A stretch of 64,000 nucleotides of DNA. It comes from Flavobacterium rhamnosiphilum. GTDB lineage: Bacteria > Bacteroidota > Bacteroidia > Flavobacteriales > Flavobacteriaceae. Positions 47,126-55,111 of this stretch are shown here, in pieces. The notes beneath the pieces were generated by a model. That model searched no databases. It saw only the letters and a program-made list of their open reading frames with translations, and had not been told where the DNA came from. Position numbers and translations under genes: made by a program. Each line of letters opens with the position of its first letter. Position 1 is the first letter of the stretch. The DNA lies in NCBI RefSeq assembly GCF_004349195.1, contig NZ_SMLG01000007.1, positions 62,001 to 126,000 on the forward strand, in the 5' to 3' direction.

Positions 47126-48010
47126 ATGAATAAAATAATTATTTTTTTTCTGCTTTTTACTTTTGGGCTTACGCAAGCGCAACAATTAAACTGTACGGTA
47201 ACGGTTGATTCACAAAAATTGAGTGTTACAAATCAGCAAGTTTTTAAAACCTTGCAAACTTCAATAAGTGAGTTTGTAAATAAAACGGATTGGACGGGGC
47301 AAACGGTTAAGCAAAGCGAAAAAATTAATTGTTCGATGTACATTACGGTTTCTTCGAATAGCTCAGATCAATTTACTGCAACTATTCAAGTGCAATCTTC
47401 AAGGCCTATTTTTAATTCCTCTTATTCATCTCCAGTATTAAATTACAATGATAAAGACTTTAATTTTAGATATACAGAGTTTGAAAATCTAATTTTTAGT
47501 CCAACTACATTCGATTCTAATTTAATTTCTGTTTTGGCTTTTTATAGTTATATGATTTTAGGAATGGATGCGGATACTTTTGTTTCCGAATCTGGGAATT
47601 CTTATTTTGAAACGGCTCAAAATATCTCGAATGTAGCACAACAAGGCGGTTCTAAAGGATGGAGCCAAACTGATGGAAATCAAAACCGTTACTTTTTAAT
47701 AAACGATATTTTATCTCCTGCATTCAAACAAGTGCGACAATCCATGTTAGATTATCATACTGGTTTAGACCTAATGAGTAAGGATTTAAAAGCGTCTAAA
47801 GAAAAAATAAAAGGATCACTAATCGATTTGACTAAACTAAATGCTTCCAGACCCAACGCATTTTTAACCCGTGTCTTTTTTGATGCTAAATCAGATGAAA
47901 TCGTTTCTATTTTTTCTGGTGGACCCAGTATTACAATTTCAGATTTAGTAGATAATCTGAATAAAATTTCTCCTTTGAATTCAAGTAAATGGATGCTGAT
48001 AAAATATTAA
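47126..48010 (+). CDS. porD: Type IX secretion-associated protein PorD (DUF4835)
   Basis: 294 aa, exported (signal peptide ending TQAQ). DUF4835 features: LNCTVTVDSQKLSVTNQQVFKTLQTSISEFVNKTDWTG, YSFMILGMD-like YSYMILGMDADTF, AQQGGSKGWSQTDGNQNRYFLINDIL and the ending KWMLIKY. In Porphyromonas gingivalis PorD is required for type IX secretion (gliding/gingipain export). Its place between coaBC and recN is conserved in the phylum. Localisation: periplasm or outer-membrane inner face. Confidence 0.85.
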   Translation: MNKIIIFFLLFTFGLTQAQQLNCTVTVDSQKLSVTNQQVFKTLQTSISEFVNKTDWTGQTVKQSEKINCSMYITVSSNSSDQFTATIQVQSSRPIFNSSYSSPVLNYNDKDFNFRYTEFENLIFSPTTFDSNLISVLAFYSYMILGMDADTFVSESGNSYFETAQNISNVAQQGGSKGWSQTDGNQNRYFLINDILSPAFKQVRQSMLDYHTGLDLMSKDLKASKEKIKGSLIDLTKLNASRPNAFLTRVFFDAKSDEIVSIFSGGPSITISDLVDNLNKISPLNSSKWMLIKY

Positions 48011-48064
48011 TTGATTTTCAATTTTTAGTTTAATCCAGCTTCACATCACAAAACAATATAGTAA

Positions 48065-49717
48065 ATGATAACGTCACTTTCGATAAAAAACTATGCCTTA
48101 ATAGAAAAATTGTCTATCGATTTTTCAAAAGGTTTCTCAACAATCACAGGAGAAACGGGTGCAGGAAAATCAATAATTTTAGGAGCATTAGGACTGGTTT
48201 TAGGAAAAAGAGCCGACTTAACTTCTTTAAAAAGCAAAGAAGAAAAGTGTGTCATTGAAGCTCATTTTGAAATTTCTAAGTATAATTTGCTTCCTTTTTT
48301 TGAGGCAAATGATCTGGATTATGAAAATGACACCATAATTAGACGTGAAATCCTTCCTTCAGGAAAATCAAGAGCTTTTATAAATGACAGTCCTGTAAAT
48401 CTTCAGGAATTGCAGGAACTGAGCTTGTTCTTGATTGATATTCATTCGCAACAGCAAACCCAAGAACTTTCGGATGAAAATGTGCAGTTCGAAATTATTG
48501 ATGCAATTGCCAATAATAAAGAAACAATTTTGGAGTATCAATCGCTTTTAAAAAGCTATAAATTGGATAAATCCAAATTAAATTCGCTGTTGAAAAGACA
48601 AAGCGAATCTAAGAAAGTGCAGGAATACAATACTTTTTTATTGGATGAATTAGTTGCGGCACAATTAAAATCGGGCGAGCAAGAAACTCTTGAAACTGAT
48701 TTTGAAAAATTGAATAATGTTGAGATTATAAAAGAATCTATCGATAGATCTTTGGCTATAGCCAATGAAGAACAAATTGGTGTTATGCATAATTTGAATG
48801 AAATCAAGGTTTCATTACAAAAAATCGCCTCTTTTTCGACTGAATATCATTCTTTGTTAGACAGGATTACAAGCGTAACGATTGAGTTTGATGATATTTC
48901 GGATGAAATGAATCGCTGTTCCGAAAAACTTATTAATGATCCGGAACAATTGGACTTAATCAGTCAAAAGCTTCAGGTGATTTTTAATTTGCAAAAGAAG
49001 CATCAGGTTTCCTCTGTGGATGAACTACTGGAAATTCAAGCGAATCTTGAGAATTCAGTTTTAGAATTAGGCAATATGGAAGAAGAAATCGCTGCACTGA
49101 CGATTTCTATTGAACAAAAAACAGTTGAATTAGATACTTTTTCGACTACAATTCATACTAATAGATTGGATTCAATTCCAGTTTTATCTCATAAGCTGAT
49201 TACCATTTTAGAAACTTTGGGAATGCCAAATGTTCGCTTCAATATTGATATTAATACTACGGAAACGTATTTCCAAAATGGAAAAGATGAGCTTCAGTTT
49301 TTATTCTCGGCCAATAAAGGAACTGATTTTGGTTTGTTGAAAAAAGTGGCTTCCGGCGGAGAAATGTCAAGGATTATGCTTGCTGTTAAGGCGATATTAG
49401 CACAATACTCAAAATTGCCAACACTAATTTTTGATGAAATTGACACCGGTGTTTCCGGAGAAATCGCTATCAGAATGGGAGAAATCATGAAGGAAATGAG
49501 CCAGGAAATGCAAATTTTTGCCATCACCCATTTACCTCAAATTGCAGCAAAAGGAAATGCACATTTCAAGGTATTTAAATCGACTGTTGGTGACGATACA
49601 CAATCTGAATTGAAGTTATTAAACGGAGAAGAAAGAGTGGTGGAAATTGCTCAAATGTTATCTGGAACGGTTGTTTCTGATTCGGCCTTAAATCACGCTA
49701 AAGCCTTGCTGAATTAG
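48065..49717 (+). CDS. recN: DNA repair protein RecN
   Basis: SMC-like ATPase in double-strand-break repair. 550 aa. Walker A GETGAGKSIILGALGLVLG (residue 31), a coiled-coil pair between about residues 150 and 340, signature LLKKVASGGEMSRIMLA (about residue 425), Walker B LPTLIFDEIDTGVSG, and the tail ITHLPQIAAKGN, then MLSGTVVSDSALNHAKALL. The last 66 bp are duplicated 1403 bp downstream, beyond the LRR gene; the three differences between copies are all synonymous. No promoter before it; last gene of the bamD run. Confidence 0.97.
   Translation: MITSLSIKNYALIEKLSIDFSKGFSTITGETGAGKSIILGALGLVLGKRADLTSLKSKEEKCVIEAHFEISKYNLLPFFEANDLDYENDTIIRREILPSGKSRAFINDSPVNLQELQELSLFLIDIHSQQQTQELSDENVQFEIIDAIANNKETILEYQSLLKSYKLDKSKLNSLLKRQSESKKVQEYNTFLLDELVAAQLKSGEQETLETDFEKLNNVEIIKESIDRSLAIANEEQIGVMHNLNEIKVSLQKIASFSTEYHSLLDRITSVTIEFDDISDEMNRCSEKLINDPEQLDLISQKLQVIFNLQKKHQVSSVDELLEIQANLENSVLELGNMEEEIAALTISIEQKTVELDTFSTTIHTNRLDSIPVLSHKLITILETLGMPNVRFNIDINTTETYFQNGKDELQFLFSANKGTDFGLLKKVASGGEMSRIMLAVKAILAQYSKLPTLIFDEIDTGVSGEIAIRMGEIMKEMSQEMQIFAITHLPQIAAKGNAHFKVFKSTVGDDTQSELKLLNGEERVVEIAQMLSGTVVSDSALNHAKALLN
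49652..49717 (+). repeat. Direct repeat 1: the recN 3' end
   Basis: 66 bp starting CAAATGTTATCTGGAACGG and ending in the recN stop TAG. It matches 51055-51120 at 63 of 66 positions; the differences fall in third codon positions (His, Asn) and in the stop (TAG against TAA). The repeats bracket the LRR gene. Confidence 0.93.
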
Positions 49718-49800
49718 GTGTAGAATATAAGGGTTTTAAGGATGTGATAGGAGCTGTAAATAAATTACAGTAAATAAGATGTTATAAAAGTAGAATAAAG

Positions 49801-51012
49801 ATGTTGAAAATTGTCAGTGATTATCTGGATAAATGCCAGTTTTTTTTGAGTTGCTTAAAGTTAGATTTCGTACTTTATTTATTTTTATTTTTTTTGTGTT
49901 CTTGTAGTAATAAAGTTCTAACTGCATACGAAATACCACCTAAAATTATTGAAAATGTCAGGAAAAATGATACAGTTTGTAATTCAATTGAGGAGGCTAT
50001 AAAGCATAAACAAACAATTACAAAGTTGAGACTCTATAAAACTTATATAAGCATTCAAGATTTTGAAAATATATGTAATTTTAATAATTTGGAGGATTTA
50101 GATTTTCAATTTTGTGATCTGGATTCGATTCCTACTTCAATTAAAAAACTTAAAAAGTTAGAAAGAATTGGGATAAGAGGAAGTAATTTAACTTCAATTC
50201 CAAAGGAAATTGGGCAATGTGAAAATTTGAAAGATGTTAATTTTGCAAATAATAAGCTTAGTACTATTCCAAAAGAGTTGTCTAATTTAAAAAAAATGGA
50301 ATATTTAGATTTGGGACATAATCAAATAGAAGTATTACCTGACGAGATATGTATTTTAACAAACTTAAATACTTTATATCTTGGAGATAATAAATTAACA
50401 TATTTGCCATTGGAATTTGGGAAATTAAAAAAACTCCGGGAGTTATTAGTTTATAAAAATCAATTAAAAAAGTTGCCAAGAAGTTTCGGAAAATTGGAGA
50501 AGTTGTTTCGTTTAAACGTAAGTGATAACGAACTAAAATCGATTGGTTTTAGTTTCTATAAATTAAATGATTTATGGGAATTAAATTTTAAAAATAACAA
50601 AATTGATAAATTCTCTAGTTCATTTTCTAAGAAAAATTCCATTCATGAAATAAATTTATCAAATAATGAAATTAAAAAGATTTCAAATGGCATCAGAAAA
50701 TTACTTTGGTTAACATCTTTAAAACTCTCTCAAAATCAAATAAGTGAATTGCCAAAAGGGTTAGGTAATTTAAATGATTTGAATAGTCTTAATATTTCAA
50801 ATAATAAAATAATAATTTTGCCAGTTGAATTATCAGAGTTAAATAATTTAGAAAGGATTCTGATAAACGGAAACAAAAATATTAACATTCCAATTGAATT
50901 TGCAAACTCTAAGAGTATTAAGTATATTACAATTGATAAAGAAGATTATAAAAGTAAAAAAAAGTTTGAAAAAATAAATAAAAACTTTGAGTTTTATAGT
51001 GTTAATGAATAA
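49801..51012 (+). CDS. Leucine-rich-repeat lipoprotein
   Basis: 403 aa. A long, atypical N-terminus (MLKIVSDYLDKCQFFLSCLK) precedes a hydrophobic core FVLYLFLFFLCSCSNK with a plausible lipobox at LCSC. Residues 95-380 form about a dozen 23-residue LRRs of the bacterial type, with LxxLxLxxNxLxxIP-xxL: for example LKDVNFANNKLSTIPKEL, MEYLDLGHNQIEVLPDEI, LNTLYLGDNKLTYLPLEF. Surface LRR proteins usually bind proteins or glycans. Strikingly AT-rich compared with recN and fabV. It lies between two copies of the recN tail, which marks it as an inserted cassette. Target unknown. Confidence 0.88.
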   Translation: MLKIVSDYLDKCQFFLSCLKLDFVLYLFLFFLCSCSNKVLTAYEIPPKIIENVRKNDTVCNSIEEAIKHKQTITKLRLYKTYISIQDFENICNFNNLEDLDFQFCDLDSIPTSIKKLKKLERIGIRGSNLTSIPKEIGQCENLKDVNFANNKLSTIPKELSNLKKMEYLDLGHNQIEVLPDEICILTNLNTLYLGDNKLTYLPLEFGKLKKLRELLVYKNQLKKLPRSFGKLEKLFRLNVSDNELKSIGFSFYKLNDLWELNFKNNKIDKFSSSFSKKNSIHEINLSNNEIKKISNGIRKLLWLTSLKLSQNQISELPKGLGNLNDLNSLNISNNKIIILPVELSELNNLERILINGNKNINIPIEFANSKSIKYITIDKEDYKSKKKFEKINKNFEFYSVNE

Positions 51013-51054
51013 GTTTAGGCTGTAATTAAGCGATAAATGTATGATGTATCTTCA

Positions 51055-51120
51055 CAAATGTTATCTGGAACGGTTGTTTCTGATTCGGCCTTAAATCATG
51101 CTAAAGCCTTGCTGAACTAA
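51055..51120 (+). repeat. Direct repeat 2: second copy of the recN 3' end
   Basis: 63 of 66 bp match 49652-49717, ending TAA. It encodes no complete gene but contains the -33 TTG of the fabV promoter (51109-51111). This suggests it is the original recN end, left in place next to the native fabV promoter when the cassette entered. Confidence 0.9.
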
Positions 51121-51138
51121 TTTTTTACTTTATATTTG
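51109..51138 (+). promoter_or_regulatory. Complete Bacteroidota promoter for fabV
   Basis: TTG (51109-51111), a 19-bp spacer, TATATTTG (51131-51138). The TTG lies within the second recN-tail copy, 9 bp before its stop codon. The leader to the fabV ATG is about 70 nt. Confidence 0.75.
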
Positions 51139-51215
51139 TTTCCTTTAAAGACAAGATTTTTGCATCAGCAATAAAACGATTACACGAATAAATAAAAAAA
51201 CGAATAACCAAGAAT

Positions 51216-52406
51216 ATGATTATAGAACCTAGAATGAGAGGATTTATTTGTACGACATCTCACCCAAAAGGATGCGAACAAAATGTTAAAAATCAAATTG
51301 AATATATTAAATCAAAAGGACCTATAAACGGGGCTAAAAAAGTATTGGTAATTGGAGCTTCAACCGGATTTGGTTTAGCTTCCAGAATTACAAGTGCTTT
51401 TGGTTCTAATGCAGGAACTATTGGCGTATTTTTTGAAAAACCTCCAACAGAAGGTAAAACCGCTTCACCAGGTTGGTATAATTCTGCTGCTTTCGAAACT
51501 GAAGCGCATAAAGCAGGTTTATATGCAAAAAGTATCAATGGTGATGCGTTTTCGAATGAAGTAAAACAACAAACATTAGATCTTATAAAAGCAGATTTAG
51601 GACAAGTGGACTTAGTAATCTATAGTTTAGCTTCTCCTGTTCGTATGCATCCGGTTACCGGTGTTTTGCATCGTTCTGTTTTGAAACCTATCGGAAGTAC
51701 TTTTACCAATAAAACAGTTGATTTTCATTCTGGTAAAGTTTCAGAAATTTCAATTGAGCCTTGTAGTGGAGATGATATTGAAAATACGATTGCAGTAATG
51801 GGCGGTGAAGATTGGAGTATGTGGATTGATGCTTTAAAAGCTCAAAATCTATTGGCTCCTGGCGCTACAACTGTTGCTTATTCTTATATTGGGCCATCAT
51901 TGACTGAGGCGGTTTATAGAAAAGGTACAATTGGTCGTGCCAAGGATCATCTTGAAGCGACTGCATTTGCTATCACTGACAGTTTAGCTGCTACTAATGG
52001 TAAAGCATTTGTTTCGGTAAATAAAGCATTGGTTACACAAGCAAGTTCAGCTATTCCGGTTATTCCATTGTATATTTCTTTGTTGTATAAAATAATGAAA
52101 GAAGAAGGAATTCATGAAGGTTGTATCGAACAAATTCAACGTTTGTACCAAGAAAGATTATATACTGGAAATGAAGTTCCAGTTGATGAGAAAGGAAGAA
52201 TCCGTATTGACGATTTAGAAATGCGTCCTGATGTTCAAGAAAAAGTGGCTAAATTGTGGATTGAAGCTGTAACTGAAAATTTATCTGAAATAGGAGATTT
52301 GGAAGGATACAGAAAAGATTTTTACAATCTATTTGGCTTTGACGTAGAAGGAGTAGATTATAAAGCAGATGCTAACGAAGTGGTAAACATCGAAAGTATT
52401 GCTTAA
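51216..52406 (+). CDS. fabV: Enoyl-ACP (trans-2-enoyl-CoA) reductase, FabV type
   Basis: NADH-dependent last step of fatty-acid elongation. 396 aa. FabV signatures: GFICTTSHPKGCEQNV (residue 9), Rossmann VIGASTGFGLASR, GVFFEKPPTEGKTASPGWYN, VDLVIYSLASPVRMHP, and the active-site Tyr-x8-Lys in AVYRKGTIGRAKDHLE. The C-terminal IRIDDLEMRPDVQEKVAKLW is also typical. FabV enzymes are intrinsically little affected by triclosan. It is followed by a FabI-type reductase, so two isozymes are encoded in tandem. Confidence 0.96.
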   Translation: MIIEPRMRGFICTTSHPKGCEQNVKNQIEYIKSKGPINGAKKVLVIGASTGFGLASRITSAFGSNAGTIGVFFEKPPTEGKTASPGWYNSAAFETEAHKAGLYAKSINGDAFSNEVKQQTLDLIKADLGQVDLVIYSLASPVRMHPVTGVLHRSVLKPIGSTFTNKTVDFHSGKVSEISIEPCSGDDIENTIAVMGGEDWSMWIDALKAQNLLAPGATTVAYSYIGPSLTEAVYRKGTIGRAKDHLEATAFAITDSLAATNGKAFVSVNKALVTQASSAIPVIPLYISLLYKIMKEEGIHEGCIEQIQRLYQERLYTGNEVPVDEKGRIRIDDLEMRPDVQEKVAKLWIEAVTENLSEIGDLEGYRKDFYNLFGFDVEGVDYKADANEVVNIESIA

Positions 52407-52435
52407 TCCTTACTAAATTAAATATTTAGTTTCTG

Positions 52436-52497
52436 TAATGCATCTTAATTTCACAATGGTTTTATTCATTTCGAAATTAAGATGCATTATTTTTTTT
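52436..52497 (+). terminator. Terminator after fabV
   Basis: A perfect 17-bp stem (52436-52452 with 52473-52489; core GCATCTTAATTTC), 20-nt loop, then a T-run. Confidence 0.88.
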
Positions 52498-52525
52498 AAA
52501 AGAACAGACTTAAATTAATTATATC

Positions 52526-53332
52526 ATGTATAACTTACTAAAAGGAAAAAGAGGAATCATTTTCGGTGCTTTGGATGAAAATTCAATTGCATGGAAAACA
52601 GCAGAAAGAGTGTTTGAAGAAGGAGGAACTTTTGTTCTTACCAATGCTCCTGCTTCCATACGAATGGGAACGATTGATGAGCTGGCGAAAAAAACAAATT
52701 CTCAAATTATTCCTGCTGATGCAACATCTGTGGCTGATTTAGAGCATTTAGTTGACCAAGCTATGGAAATTCTGGGTGGGAAAATAGATTTTGTTTTGCA
52801 TTCTATCGGAATGTCCGTTAATGTTAGAAAGGGCAACCATTATACCAATCAGAATTACGATTATACGGAGAAAGGATGGAATGTTTCGGCGGTTTCTTTT
52901 CATAAAGTAATGCAGGTTTTATATAAAAAAGATGCCATGAACGAGTGGGGAAGCATTGTTGCGCTTTCTTATATGGCAGCACAACGCGTGTTTCCAGATT
53001 ATAACGACATGGCGGATAACAAAGCGTTTTTAGAGTCTATAGCACGTAGTTTTGGTTATTTCTTTGGTAGAGATAAAAAAGTAAGAGTCAATACTATTTC
53101 TCAATCTCCAACGCCTACAACGGCTGGTCAGGGCGTAAAAGGATTTGACGGATTTATAAATTTTGCCGAGAAAATGTCACCTTTAGGGAATGCATCTGCT
53201 TTAGATTGTGCTAATTATACCCTAACACTATTTTCTGATTTGACCAGAAAAGTAACGTTACAAAACTTATTGCATGATGGTGGTTTCTCAAACATGGGAG
53301 TAAGCCAGGAAGTGATGGAAATGTTTGAATAA
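52526..53332 (+). CDS. fabI: Enoyl-ACP reductase, FabI type (SDR family)
   Basis: 268 aa. Reduces enoyl-ACP in fatty-acid synthesis. NAD-binding GIIFGALDENSIAWKTAERV (residue 11), FVLHSIGMSV, the active-site Tyr-x6-Lys motif YNDMADNK within RVFPDYNDMADNKAF, and a C-terminal FSDLTRKVTLQNLLHDGG in place of the usual FLCSDLS-ITG loop. It matches FabI-like SDRs of the Bacteroidetes. Separated from fabV by a terminator, so likely a separate transcript. Both ENR classes in one genome is informative for triclosan response. Confidence 0.9.
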   Translation: MYNLLKGKRGIIFGALDENSIAWKTAERVFEEGGTFVLTNAPASIRMGTIDELAKKTNSQIIPADATSVADLEHLVDQAMEILGGKIDFVLHSIGMSVNVRKGNHYTNQNYDYTEKGWNVSAVSFHKVMQVLYKKDAMNEWGSIVALSYMAAQRVFPDYNDMADNKAFLESIARSFGYFFGRDKKVRVNTISQSPTPTTAGQGVKGFDGFINFAEKMSPLGNASALDCANYTLTLFSDLTRKVTLQNLLHDGGFSNMGVSQEVMEMFE

Positions 53333-53351
53333 AAAGCAGTAAATTATTTAT

Positions 53352-53384
53352 AAAACCATCGATTAATAGTTGATGGTTTTTTTA
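53352..53384 (+). terminator. Terminator after fabI
   Basis: A 9-bp stem AAAACCATC/GATGGTTTT, 11-nt loop, then a run of T. Immediately before the glycosyltransferase promoter region; TATATTTG at 53396-53403 is a candidate -7 box for that gene. Confidence 0.8.
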
Positions 53385-53452
53385 TGGATAAAGATTATAT
53401 TTGTTAAAATTTTTTAAGTCTAAAAAACATCTTTAATACCACATTTTAATTT

Positions 53453-54454
53453 ATGTTATTTTCCCTAATTATACCAGTTTACAATCGTCCGGATGAAGTT
53501 GATGAACTTTTAGAAAGTTTATCTCATTCAACGTATAACGAAATTTTTGAAATTGTTATTATTGAAGATGGTTCTTCTATAGTTTGTAAAGATGTAGCTC
53601 AAAAATATGGTGACAGATTGGATATTTCCTATTATTTCAAGGAAAATTCAGGTCCTGGAGATTCCAGGAATTATGGTATGAAAAAGGCCAGAGGTGATTA
53701 TTTTATCATTTTTGATTCGGATTGTATTATTCCAAAAGAGTATTTGTCAGAGGTTGATAAAGCTCTAAAACAAAATTATGTAGATTGTTTTGGAGGACCT
53801 GATAAGGCTTTAGACAGTTTCTCGGATATACAAAAAGCAATTAATTTTGCGATGACTTCGTTTCTGACCACCGGCGGAATTAGAGGAGGTTCAGAAAAAA
53901 TAGATAAGTTTCAGCCTAGAAGTTTTAATATGGGATTATCTCGCAAAGCTTTTGAAGCATCAAAAGGTTTTGGGAATATTCATCCTGGTGAAGATCCGGA
54001 TTTGTCTATCCGTTTGTGGAATTTAGGTTTTGAAACCAAACTTTTTCCCAATGCATTTGTATATCATAAGAGAAGAATTGATTGGGATAAATTTTCTATT
54101 CAGGTAAATAAATTTGGAAAAGCACGACCTATTCTGAATAGTTGGTATCCAAAATACAACAAGCTTACTTTTTTCTTTCCTTCGGTATTCATAATTGGAT
54201 TTTTTAGTTCCTTTTTATTAATGTTGATTTTTAATTTTGATTTGCTGCTTCAATTGTATTTTGTTTACTTTTTGGTACTGTTTTTGGTGTCTTCGTATCA
54301 AAATAAGAGCTTAAAAATAGGGTATTTGTCATTGATAGCCGTTTGGAAACAATTTTATGGTTACGGAACGGGTTTTATAAAATCTTTTTATAAAATTATC
54401 ATTTTGAAGCAAAAACCTCAAGAAGCTTTTCCTGAATTATTTTTCAAAGTTTAA
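53453..54454 (+). CDS. Family 2 glycosyltransferase with C-terminal membrane anchor
   Basis: 333 aa. GT-A fold: FSLIIPVYNRPDEVDELLESL (residue 4), IVIIEDGSS, GPGDSRNYGMKKARGDYFIIFDSDCIIP (DxD-type metal site), and the acceptor region RSFNMGLSRKAFEASKGFG with GEDPDLSIRLWNLGFE. Two membrane helices near residues 240-290 (FFFPSVFIIGFFSSFLLMLI) anchor it. Likely works on polysaccharide or lipid-linked sugar; substrate cannot be told. coaE begins 1 bp after its stop. Confidence 0.9.
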   Translation: MLFSLIIPVYNRPDEVDELLESLSHSTYNEIFEIVIIEDGSSIVCKDVAQKYGDRLDISYYFKENSGPGDSRNYGMKKARGDYFIIFDSDCIIPKEYLSEVDKALKQNYVDCFGGPDKALDSFSDIQKAINFAMTSFLTTGGIRGGSEKIDKFQPRSFNMGLSRKAFEASKGFGNIHPGEDPDLSIRLWNLGFETKLFPNAFVYHKRRIDWDKFSIQVNKFGKARPILNSWYPKYNKLTFFFPSVFIIGFFSSFLLMLIFNFDLLLQLYFVYFLVLFLVSSYQNKSLKIGYLSLIAVWKQFYGYGTGFIKSFYKIIILKQKPQEAFPELFFKV

Positions 54455-54455
54455 T

Positions 54456-55052
54456 ATGACAAAAATAATTGGTTTAACTGGCGGTATCGGAAGTGGGAAA
54501 ACCACCATTGCAAATTATTTTGAATCATTTGGTATTCCGGTATACATTGCTGATGACGAAGCCAGAAAAATTATGCAATCCTCAGAAATTATAGTAGCTA
54601 TTAAAAACGTATTTGGCGATGCAGTTTTTGAAAACGAGCTATTGAATAGAGAAAAACTGGCTAAAATTGTATTCAATGACCCTGAAAAATTAGAAAAACT
54701 TAACAAAATTGTTCATCCTGCCGTAAAAAAGCATTTTGATCAATGGCTAATACAACATAAAAAAGTTTCTTATATTATTTACGAAGCCGCTATTTTATTT
54801 GAAAGTGGAGGTTATAAAAACTGTGATTTGATTATAACTGTCACAGCGCCAGTAGAATCAAGGATTCAGAGGGTTGTTGAACGTGATAAAACCACACGTG
54901 AACTTGTTTTAAAACGAATAAACGCACAATGGACTGATGAACAACGCATTTCAAAAAGCGATTTCATCATAGAAAATACTGCTATAGAAACTGCAAAATT
55001 ACAAGTTGTTAAAATTCTTAAAATTTTAAAGATTAAACAAAAAGTGCTATAG
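54456..55052 (+). CDS. coaE: Dephospho-CoA kinase
   Basis: Last step of coenzyme A synthesis. 198 aa P-loop kinase. Walker A GLTGGIGSGKTTIANYF (residue 6), DDEARKIM, LEKLNKIVHPAVKKHF, YEAAILFESGGYKNCD, RVVERDKTTRELVLKRINAQW and DFIIEN. Pairs functionally with coaBC at 45.8 kb. Shares a transcript with the glycosyltransferase. Confidence 0.96.
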   Translation: MTKIIGLTGGIGSGKTTIANYFESFGIPVYIADDEARKIMQSSEIIVAIKNVFGDAVFENELLNREKLAKIVFNDPEKLEKLNKIVHPAVKKHFDQWLIQHKKVSYIIYEAAILFESGGYKNCDLIITVTAPVESRIQRVVERDKTTRELVLKRINAQWTDEQRISKSDFIIENTAIETAKLQVVKILKILKIKQKVL

Positions 55053-55098
55053 GTGTTAATGTTTGGTTAATCTATTATTTAATATATTGTTAAAATAC

Positions 55099-55106
55099 TA
55101 AATTTG
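55099..55106 (+). promoter_or_regulatory. -7 box for the two-component system
   Basis: TAAATTTG, a perfect TAnnTTTG, only 5 bp before the kinase ATG at 55112. The transcript would be leaderless or nearly so. No -33 box at the usual spacing. Confidence 0.4.
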
Positions 55107-55111
55107 TTTCG

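Noticed and set aside
51055..51120. A recN pseudogene beyond 66 bp
   Set aside because: No recN similarity extends upstream of 51055; only the tail is duplicated.
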